Below, in pieces: positions 40,001-52,000 of a DNA stretch of 64,000 nucleotides. The translations under genes and the position numbers were made by a program. Under the pieces are notes generated by a model, which made no database searches, was not told the DNA's origin, and worked only from the letters and a program-made list of their open reading frames with translations. Source of the DNA: Apostichopus japonicus (lineage: Eukaryota; Echinodermata; Holothuroidea; Aspidochirotida; Stichopodidae). The stretch covers positions 6,741,001-6,805,000 of the forward strand of contig NC_092570.1 of assembly GCF_037975245.1 (NCBI RefSeq). The letters run 5' to 3'. The stretch's first letter is position 1, and the number at the start of each line of letters is the position of its first letter.

Positions 40001-43000
40001 AGTGCGTTTTGTTCTTAAAATAATTATTAATCCCGTAAAAATCTGTATATGTTGTTTCCATTTGTTTATAGAAGAAGTATCATGTGATAAGTCATGTCCA
40101 AAGATTTTCGATCCCATCTGCGGCTCTGATGGAGTGACTTATGCAAATGAATGTCTCTTCGAGATAGCGTCTTGCAAAGATGAAACTTTAACATCTACAC
40201 CTGGTGAATGTCCTGCTGGTAAGTATCTGTACCGGATTTTATCAATATAAAGAGTAGGTTATTCTCGGTAAGTTCAAGGATCCATTCTGTTTCATGGGTT
40301 TTTTTTCCTGGCAGTGGTTTAAATTCACTTGAGGGTAACAATTTTAAATCCTTGTAAATAAAGTAACTGGGAAAGTACAGCTTGGTTGAACTTCAAAGCT
40401 GATATGTAGATGGACTGCTTGTAAGGTTCATGAACATTATGTAAATAGAGGTCAAAGGTAGGATCCTACTTTTGGTCATAGTTATAAGAATTTGATGAAA
40501 TATTTTGTGTACAAATTTAACCAAGAATAAATGGGAGAGTACAATATAATGATTTGATGAAATATTTTGTGCTCAAGTCAGTTTTCAAGATTATAGAAAC
40601 CATGACTAGGAATTGATTGATTAATAAATTAATCGAACGGTACATTCCAGTCAATTCTGCCATTTACATTCCAGTCCGTCATTAACATATTTAGAAGAAA
40701 CGAACAGATAAGACAATAAGAAGAGACAAAACAAAAGACAGAGAGAGAAAAGACAAAAGAAAGCAGCCTACAAACTATACAAATTTATTAGTTAAGTAGT
40801 TTGTTTTTAAGTTTTTCTTGAAGGAAGATTAAGAATTACAGCTCTGAGTGTGACTAGGAAGAGATGACCACTTTAAGATGGTTTTGAAGTTTTTCCCTGA
40901 TAGTTGTTAATACACAACATAAAGTCATAGATATGTTTAAATGACCTTAATATCCGAGTGCGTTTTGTTCTTAAAATAATTATTAATCCCGTAAAAATCT
41001 GTATATGTTGTTTCCATTTGTTTATAGAAGAAGTATCATGTGATAAGTCATGTCCAAAGATTTTCGATCCCATCTGCGGCTCTGATGGAGTGACTTATGC
41101 AAATGAATGTCTCTTCGAGGTAGCGTCTTGCAAAGATGAAACTTTAACATCTACACCTGGTGAATGTCCTGCTGGTAAGTATCTGTACCGGATTTTATCA
41201 ATATAAAGAGTAGGTTATTCTCGGTAAGTTCAAGGATCCATTCTGTTTCATGGGTTTTTTTTCCTGGCAGTGGTTTAAATTCACTTGAGGGTAACAATTT
41301 TAAATCCTTGTAAATAAAGTAACTGGGAAAGTACAGCTTGGTTGAACTTCAAAGCTGATATGTAGATGGACTGCTTGTAAGGTTCATGAACATTATGTAA
41401 ATAGAGGTCAAAGGTAGGATCCTACTTTTGGTCATAGTTATAAGAATTTGATGAAATATTTTGTGTACAAATTTAACCAAGAATAAATGGGAGAGTACAA
41501 TATAATGATTTGATGAAATATTTTGTGCTCAAGTCAGTTTTCAAGATTATAGAAACCATGACTAGGAATTGATTGATTAATAAATTAATCGAACGGTACA
41601 TTCCAGTCAATTCTGCCATTTACATTCCAGTCCGTCATTAACATATTTAGAAGAAACGAACAGATAAGACAATAAGAAGAGACAAAACAAAAGACAGAGA
41701 GAGAAAAGACAAAAGAAAGCAGCCTACAAACTATACAAATTTATTAGTTAAGTAGTTTGTTTTTAAGTTTTTCTTGAAGGAAGATTAAGAATTACAGCTC
41801 TGAGTGTGACTAGGAAGAGATGACCACTTTAAGATGGTTTTGAAGTTTTTCCCTGATAGTTGTTAATACACAACATAAAGTCATAGATATGTTTAAATGA
41901 GCTTAATATCCGAGTGCGTTTTGTTCTTAAAATAATTATTAATCCCGTAAAAATCTGTATATGATGTTTCCATTTGTTTATAGAAGAAGTATCATGTGAT
42001 AAGTCATGTCCAAAGATTTTCGATCCCATCTGCGGCTCTGATGGAGTGACTTATGCAAATGAATGTCTCTTCGAGGTAGCGTCTTGCAAAGATGAAACTT
42101 TAACATCTACACCTGGTGAATGTCCTGCTGGTAAGTATCTGTACCGGATTTTATCAATATAAAGAGTAGGTTATTCTCGGTAAGTTCAAGGATCCATTCT
42201 GTTTCATGGGTTTTTTTTCCTGGCAGTGGTTTAAATTCACTTGAGGGTAACAATTTTAAATCCTTGTAAATAAAGTAACTGGGAAAGTACAGCTTGGTTG
42301 AACTTCAAAGCTGATATGTAGATGGACTGCTTGTAAGGTTCATGAACATTATGTAAATAGAGGTCAAAGGTAGGATCCTACTTTTGGTCATAGTTATAAG
42401 AATTTGATGAAATATTTTGTGTACAAATTTAACCAAGTATAAATGGGAGAGTACAATATAATGATTTGATGAAATATTTTGTGCTCAAGTCAGTTTTCAA
42501 GATTATAGAAACTATGACTAGGAATTGATTGATTAATTAATAAATTAATCGAGCGGTACATTCCAGTCAATTCTGCCATTTACATTCCAGTCCGTCATTA
42601 ACATATTTAGAAGAAACGAACAGATAAGACAATAAGAAGAGACAAAACAAAAGACAGAGAGAGAAAAGACAAAAGAAAGCAGCCTACAAACTATACAAAT
42701 TTATTAGTTAAGTAGTTTGTTTTTAAGTTTTTCTTGAAGGAAGATTAAGAATTACAGCTCTGAGTGTGACTAGGAAGAGATGACCACTTTAAGATGGTTT
42801 TGAAGTTTTTCCCTGATAGTTGTTAATACACAACATAAAGTCAAAGATATGTTTAAATGAGCTTAATATCCGAGCTCGTTTTGTTCTTAAAATAATTATT
42901 AATCCCGTAAAAATCTGTATATGTTGTTTCCATTTGTTTATAGAAGAAGTATCATGTGATAAGCCATGTCCAAAGATTTTTGATCCCATCTGCGGCTCTG

Positions 43001-46000
43001 ATGGAGTGACTTATGCAAATGAATGTCTCTTCGAGATAGCGTCTTGCAAAGATGAAACTTTAACATCTACACCTGGTGAATGTCCTGCTGGTAAGTATCT
43101 GTACCGGATTTTATCAATATAAAGAGTAGGTTATTCTCGGTAAGGTCAAGGATCCATTCTGTTTCATGGGGTTTTTTTTCTTGGCAAGCGGTTAAAGTTC
43201 ACTTGAGGGTAACAATTTTAAATCCTTGTAAATAAAGTAACTGGGAAAGTACAGCTTGGTTGAACTTCAAAGCTGATATGTAGATGGACTGCTTGTAAGG
43301 TTCATGAACATTATGTAAATAGAGGTCAAAGGTAGGATCCTACTTTTGGTCATAGTTATAAGAATTTGATGAAATATTTTGTGTACAAATTTAACCAAGT
43401 ATAAATGGGAGAGTACAATATAATGATTTGATGAAATATTTTGTGCTCAAGTCAGTTTTCAAGATTATAGAAACTATGACTAGGAATTGATTGATTAATT
43501 AATAAATTAATCGAGCGGTACATTCCAGTCAATTCTGCCATTTACATTCCAGTCCGTCATAACATATTTAGAAGAAACGAACAAATAAGACAATAAGAAG
43601 AGACAAAACAAAAGACAGAGAGAGAAAAGACAAAAGAAAGCAGCCTACAAACTATACAAATTTATTAGTTAAGTAGTTTGTTTTTAAGTTTTTCTTGAAG
43701 GAAGATTAAGAATTACAGCTCTGAGTGTGACTAGGAAGAGATGACCACTTTAAGATGGTTTTGAAGTTTTTCCCTGATAGTTGTTAATACACAACATAAA
43801 GTCAAAGATATGTTTAAATGAGCTTAATATCCGAGCTCGTTTTGTTCTTAAAATAATTATTAATCCCGTAAAAATCTGTATATGTTGTTTCCATTTGTTT
43901 ATAGAAGAAGTATCATGTGATAAGCCATGTCCAAAGATTTTTGATCCCATCTGCGGCTCTGATGGAGTGACTTATGCAAATGAATGTCTCTTCGAGATAG
44001 CGTCTTGCAAAGATGAAACTTTAACATCTACACCTGGTGAATGTCCTGCTGGTAAGTATCTGTACCGGATTTTATCAATATAAAGAGTAGGTTATTCTCG
44101 GTAAGGTCAAGGATCCATTTTGTTTCATGGGGTTTTTTTTCTTGGCAAGCGGTTAAAGTTCACTTGAGGGTAACAATTTTAAATCCTTGTAAATAAAGTA
44201 ACTGGGAAAGTACAGCTTGGTTGAACTTCAAAGCTGATATGTAGATGGACTGCTTGTAAGGTTCATGAACATTATGTAAATAGAGGTCAAAGGTAGGATC
44301 CTACTTGTGGTCATAGTTATAAGAATTTGATGAAATATTTTGTGTACAAATTTAACCAAGTATAAATGGGAGAGTACAATATAATGATTTGATGAAATAT
44401 TTTGTGCTCAAGTCAGTTTTCAAGATTATAGAAACTATGACTAGGAATTGATTGATTAATTAATAAATTAATCGAGCGGTACATTCCAGTCAATTCTGCC
44501 ATTTACATTCCAGTCCGTCATTAACATATTTAGAAGAAACGAACAGATAAGACAATAAGAAGAGACAAAACAAAAGACAGAGAGAGAAAAGACAAAAGAA
44601 AGCAGCCTACAAACTATACAAATTTATTAGTTAAGTAGTTTGTTTTTAAGTTTTTCTTGAAGGAAGATTAAGAATTACAGCTCTGAGTGTGACTAGGAAG
44701 AGATGACCACTTTAAGATGGTTTTGAAGTTTTTCCCTGATAGTTGTTAATACACAACATAAAGTCGAAGATATGTTTAAATGACCTTAATATCCGAGTGC
44801 GTTTTGTTTTTAAAATAATTATTAATCCCGTAAAAATCTGTATATGTTGTTTCCATTTGTTTATAGAAGAAGTATCATGTGATAAGTCATGTCCAAAGAT
44901 TTTCGATCCCATCTGCGGCTCTGATGGAGTGACTTATGCAAATGAATGTCTCTTCGAGATAGCGTCTTGCAAAGATGAAACTTTAACATCTACACCTGGT
45001 GAATGTCCTGCTGGTAAGTATCTGTACCGGATTTTATCAATATAAAGAGTAGGTTATTCTCGGTAAGTTCAAGGATCCATTCTGTTTCATGGGTTTTTTT
45101 TCCTGGCAGTGGTTTAAATTCACTTGAGGGTAACAATTTAAATCCTTGTAAATAAAGTAACTGGGAAAGTACAGCTTGGTTGAACTTCAAAGCTGATATG
45201 TAGATGGACTGCTTGTAAGGTTCATGAACATTATGTAAATAGAGGTCAAAGGTAGGATCCTACTTTTGGTCATAGTTATAAGAATTTGATGAAATATTTT
45301 GTGTACAAATTTAACCAAGAATAAATGGGAGAGTACAATATAATGATTTGATGAAATATTTTGTGCTCAAGTCAGTTTTCAAGATTATAGAAACCATGAC
45401 TAGGAATTGATTGATTAATAAATTAATCGAACGGTACATTCCAGTCAATTCTGCCATTTACATTCCAGTCCGTCATTAACATATTTAGAAGAAACGAACA
45501 GATAAGACAATAAGAAGAGACAAAACAAAAGACAGAGAGAGAAAAGACAAAAGAAAGCAGCCTACAAACTATACAAATTTATTAGTTAAGTAGTTTGTTT
45601 TTAAGTTTTTCTTGAAGGAAGATTAAGAATTACAGCTCTGAGTGTGACTAGGAAGAGATGACCACTTTAAGATGGTTTTGAAGTTTTTCCCTGATAGTTG
45701 TTAATACACAACATAAAGTCGAAGATATGTTTAAATGACCTTAATATCCGAGTGCGTTTTGTTTTTAAAATAATTATTAATCCCGTAAAAATCTGTATAT
45801 GTTGTTTCCATTTGTTTATAGAAGAAGTATCATGTGATAAGTCATGTCCAAAGATTTTCGATCCCATCTGCGGCTCTGATGGAGTGACTTATGCAAATGA
45901 ATGTCTCTTCGAGATAGCGTCTTGCAAAGATGAAACTTTAACATCTACACCTGGTGAATGTCCTGCTGGTAAGTATCTGTACCGGATTTTATCAATATAA

Positions 46001-49000
46001 AGAGTAGGTTATTCTCGGTAAGTTCAAGGATCCATTCTGTTTCATGGGGGTTTTTTCCTGGCAGTGGTTTAAATTCACTTGAGGGTAACAATTTTAAATC
46101 CTTGTAAATAAAGTAACTGGGAAAGTACAGCTTGGTTGAACTTCAAAGCTGATATGTAGATGGACTGCTTGTAAGGTTCATGAACATTATGTAAATAGAG
46201 GTCAAAGGTAGGATCCTACTTTTGGTCATAGTTATAAGAATTTGATGAAATATTTTGTGTACAAATTTAACCAAGAATAAATGGGAGAGTACAATATAAT
46301 GATTTGATGAAATATTTTGTGCTCAAGTCAGTTTTCAAGATTATAGAAACCATGACTAGGAATTGATTGATTAATAAATTAATCGAACGGTACATTCCAG
46401 TCAATTCTGCCATTTACATTCCAGTCCGTCATTAACATATTTAGAAGAAACGAACAGATAAGACAATAAGAAGAGACAAAACAAAAGACAGAGAGAGAAA
46501 AGACAAAAGAAAGCAGCCTACAAACTATACAAATTTATTAGTTAAGTAGTTTGTTTTTAAGTTTTTCTTGAAGGAAGATTAAGAACTACAGCTCTGAGTG
46601 TGACTAGGAAGAGATGACCACTTTAAGATGGTTTTGAAGTTTTTCCCTGATAGTTGTTAATACACAACATAAAGTCATAGATATGTTTAAATGACCTTAA
46701 TATCCGAGTGCGTTTTGTTCTTAAAATAATTATTAATCCCGTAAAAATCTGTATATGTTGTTTCCATTTGTTTATAGAAGAAGTATCATGTGATAAGTCA
46801 TGTCCAAAGATTTTCGATCCCATCTGCGGCTCTGATGGAGTGACTTATGCAAATGAATGTCTCTTCGAGGTAGCGTCTTGCAAAGATGAAACTTTAACAT
46901 CTACACCTGGTGAATGTCCTGCTGGTAAGTATCTGTACCGGATTTTATCAATATAAAGAGTAGGTTATTCTCGGTAAGTTCAAGGATCCATTCTGTTTCA
47001 TGGGGTTTTTTTCCTGGCAGTGGTTTAAATTCACTTGAGGGTAACAATTTTAAATCCTTGTAAATAAAGTAACTGGGAAAGTACAGCTTGGTTGAACTTC
47101 AAAGCTGATATGTAGATGGACTGCTTGTAAGGTTCATGAACATTATGTAAATAGAGGTCAAAGGTAGGATCCTACTTTTGGTCATAGTTAGAAGAATTTG
47201 ATGAAATATTTTGTGTACAAATTTAACCAAGAATAAATGGGAGAGTACAATATAATGATTTGATGAAATATTTTGTGCTCAAGTCAGTTTTCAAGATTAT
47301 AGAAACCATGACTAGGAATTGATTGATTAATAAATTAATCGAACGGTACATTCCAGTCAATTCTGCCATTTACATTCCAGTCCGTCATTAACATATTTAG
47401 AAGAAACGAACAGATAAGACAATAAGAAGAGACAAAACAAAAGACAGAGAGAGAAAAGACAAAAGAAAGCAGCCTACAAACTATACAAATTTATTAGTTA
47501 AGTAGTTTGTTTTTAAGTTTTTCTTGAAGGAAGATTAAGAATTACAGCTCTGAGTGTGACTAGGAAGAGATGACCACTTTAAGATGGTTTTGAAGTTTTT
47601 CCCTGATAGTTGTTAATACACAACATAAAGTCATAGATATGTTTAAATGACCTTAATATCCGAGTGCGTTTTGTTCTTAAAATAATTATTAATCCCGTAA
47701 AAATCTGTATATGTTGTTTCCATTTGTTTATAGAAGAAGTATCATGTGATAAGTCATGTCCAAAGATTTTCGATCCCATCTGCGGCTCTGATGGAGTGAC
47801 TTATGCAAATGAATGTCTCTTCGAGGTAGCGTCTTGCAAAGATGAAACTTTAACATCTACACCTGGTGAATGTCCTGCTGGTAAGTATCTGTACCGGATT
47901 TTATCAATATAAAGAGTAGGTTATTCTCGGTAAGTTCAAGGATCCATTCTGTTTCATGGGTTTTTTTTCCTGGCAGTGGTTTAAATTCACTTGAGGGTAA
48001 CAATTTTAAATCCTTGTAAATAAAGTAACTGGGAAAGTACAGCTTGGTTGAACTTCAAAGCTGATATGTAGATGGACTGCTTGTAAGGTTCATGAACATT
48101 ATGTAAATAGAGGTCAAAGGTAGGATCCTACTTTTGGTCATAGTTATAAGAATTTGATGAAATATTTTGTGTACAAATTTAACCAAGTATAAATGGGAGA
48201 GTACAATATAATGATTTGATGAAATATTTTGTGCTCAAGTCAGTTTTCAAGATTATAGAAACTATGACTAGGAATTGATTGATTAATTAATAAATTAATC
48301 GAGCGGTACATTCCAGTCAATTCTGCCATTTACATTCCAGTCCGTCATTAACATATTTAGAAGAAACGAACAGATAAGACAATAAGAAGAGACAAAACAA
48401 AAGACAGAGAGAGAAATGACAAAAGAAAGCAGCCTACAAACTATACAAATTTATTAGTTAAGTAGTTTGTTTTTAAGTTTTTCTTGAAGGAAGATTAAGA
48501 ATTACAGCTCTGAGTGTGACTAGGAAGAGATGACCACTTTAAGATGGTTTTGAAGTTTTTCCCTGATAGTTGTTAATACACAACATAAAGTCGAAGATAT
48601 GTTTAAATGAGCTTAATATCCGAGCTCGTTTTGTTCTTAAAATAATTATTTAATCCCGTAAAAATCTGTATATGTTGTTTCCATTTGTTTATAGAAGAAG
48701 TATCATGTGATAAGCTATGTCCAAAGATTTTTGATCCCATCTGCGGCTCTGATGGAGTGACTTATGCAAATGAATGTCTCTTCGAGGTAGCGTCTTGCAA
48801 AGATGAAACTTTAACATCTACACCTAGTGAATGTCCTGCTGGTAAGTATCTGTACCGGATTTTATCAATATAAAGAGTAGGTTATTCTCGGTAAGTTCAA
48901 GGATCCATTCTGTTTCATGGGGTTTTTTTCCTGGCAGTGGTTTAAATTCACTTGAGGGTAACAATTTTAAATCCTTGTAAATAAAGTAACTGGGAAAGTA

Positions 49001-52000
49001 CAGCTTGGTTGAACTTCAAAGCTGATATGTAGATGGACTGCTTGTAAGGTTCATGAACATTATGTAAATAGAGGTCAAAGGTAGGATCCTACTTTTGGTC
49101 ATAGTTATAAGAATTTGATGAAATATTTTGTGTACAAATTTAACCAAGAATAAATGGGAGAGTACAATATAATGATTTGATGAAATATTTTGTGCTCAAG
49201 TCAGTTTTCAAGATTATAGAAACCATGACTAGGAATTGATTGATTAATAAATTAATCGAACGGTACATTCCAGTCAATTCTGCCATTTACATTCCAGTCC
49301 GTCATTAACATATTTAGAAGAAACGAACAGATAAGACAATAAGAAGAGACAAAACAAAAGACAGAGAGAGAAAAGACAAAAGAAAGCAGCCTACAAACTA
49401 TACAAATTTATTAGTTAAGTAGTTTGTTTTTAAGTTTTTCTTGAAGGAAGATTAAGAATTACAGCTCTGAGTGTGACTAGGAAGAGATGACCACTTTAAG
49501 ATGGTTTTGAAGTTTTTCCCTGATAGTTGTTAATACACAACATAAAGTCAAAGATATGTTTAAATGAGCTTAATATCCGAGCTCGTTTTGTTCTTAAAAT
49601 AATTATTTAATCCCGTAAAAATCTGTATATGTTGTTTCCATTTGTTTATAGAAGAAGTATCATGTGATAAGCCATGTCCAAAGATTTTCGATCCCATCTG
49701 CGGCTCTGATGGAGTGACTTATGCAAATGAATGTCTCTTCGAGGTAGCGTCTTGCAAAGATGAAACTTTAACATCTACACCTGGTGAATGTCCTGCTGGT
49801 AAGTATCTGTACCGGATTTTATCAATATAAAGAGTAGGTTATTCTCGGTAAGTTCAAGGATCCATTCTGTTTCATGGGGGTTTTTTCCTGGCAGTGGTTT
49901 AAATTCACTTGAGGGTAACAATTTTAAATCCTTGTAAATAAAGTAACTGGGAAAGTACAGCTTGGTTGAACTTCAAAGCTGATATGTAGATGGACTGCTT
50001 GTAAGGTTCATGAACATTATGTAAATAGAGGTCAAAGGTAGGATCCTACTTTTGGTCATAGTTATAAGAATTTGATGAAATATTTTGTGTACAAATTTAA
50101 CCAAGAATAAATGGGAGAGTACAATATAATGATTTGATGAAATATTTTGTGCTCAAGTCAGTTTTCAAGATTATAGAAACCATGACTAGGAATTGATTGA
50201 TTAATAAATTAATCGAACGGTACATTCCAGTCAATTCTGCCATTTACATTCCAGTCCGTCATTAACATATTTAGAAGAAACGAACAGATAAGACAATAAG
50301 AAGAGACAAAACAAAAGACAGAGAGAGAAAAGACAAAAGAAAGCAGCCTACAAACTATACAAATTTATTAGTTAAGTAGTTTGTTTTTAAGTTTTTCTTG
50401 AAGGAAGATTAAGAATTACAACTCTGAGTGTGACTAGGAAGAGATGACCACTTTAAGATGGTTTTGAAGTTTTTCCCTGATAGTTGTTAATACACAACAT
50501 AAAGTCATAGATATGTTTAAATGACCTTAATATCCGAGTGCGTTTTGTTCTTAAAATAATTATTAATCCCGTAAAAATCTGTATATGTTGTTTCCATTTG
50601 TTTATAGAAGAAGTATCATGTGATAAGCAATGTCCAAAGATTTTTGATCCCATCTGCGGCTCTGATGGAGTGACTTATGCAAATGAATGTCTCTTCGAGA
50701 TAGCGTCTTGCAAAGATGAAACTTTAACATCTACACCTGGTGAATGTCCTGCTGGTAAGTATCTGTACCAGATTTTATCAATATAAAGAGTAGGTTATTC
50801 TCGGTAAGTTCAAGGATCCATTCTGTTTCATGGGTTTTTTTTTCTTGGCAAGCGGTTAAAGTTCACTTGAGGGTAACAATTTTAAATCCTTGTAAATAAA
50901 GTAACTGGGAAAGTACAGCTTGGTTGAACTTCAAAGCTGATATGTAGATGGACTGCTTGTAAGGTTCATGAACATTATGTAAATAGAGGTCAAAGGTAGG
51001 ATCCTACTTTTGGTCATAGTTATAAGAATTTGATGAAATATTTTGTGTACAAATTTAACCAAGAATAAATGGGAGAGTACAATATAATGATTTGATGAAA
51101 TATTTTGTGCTCAAGTCAGTTTTCAAGATTATAGAAACTATGACTAGGAATTGATTGATTAATTAATAAATTAATCGAGCGGTACATTCCAGTCAATTCT
51201 GCCATTTACATTCCAGTCCGTCATTAACATATTTAGAAGAAACGAACAGATAAGACAATAAGAAGAGACAAAACAAAAGACAGAGAGAGAAAAGACAAAA
51301 GAAAGCAGCCTACAAACTATACAAATTTATTAGTTAAGTAGTTTGTTTTTAAGTTTTTCTTGAAGGAAGATTAAGAATTACAGCTCTGAGTGTGACTAGG
51401 AAGAGATGACCACTTTAAGATGGTTTTGAAGTTTTTCCCTGATAGTTGTTAATACACAACATAAAGTCAAAGATATGTTTAAATGAGCTTAATATCCGAG
51501 CTCGTTTTGTTCTTAAAATAATTATTTAATCCCGTAAAAATCTGTATATGTTGTTTCCATTTGTTTATAGAAGAAGTATCATGTGATAAGCCATGTCCAA
51601 AGATTTTCGATCCCATCTGCGGCTCTGATGGAGTGACTTATGCAAATGAATGTCTCTTCGAGGTAGCGTCTTGCAAAGATGAAACTTTAACATCTACACC
51701 TGGTGAATGTCCTGCTGGTAAGTATCTGTACCGGATTTTATCAATATAAAGAGTAGGTTATTCTCGGTAAGTTCAAGGATCCATTCTGTTTCATGGGGGT
51801 TTTTTCCTGGCAGTGGTTTAAATTCACTTGAGGGTAACAATTTTAAATCCTTGTAAATAAAGTAACTGGGAAAGTACAGCTTGGTTGAACTTCAAAGCTG
51901 ATATGTAGATGGACTGCTTGTAAGGTTCATGAACATTATGTAAATAGAGGTCAAAGGTAGGATCCTACTTTTGGTCATAGTTATAAGAATTTGATGAAAT

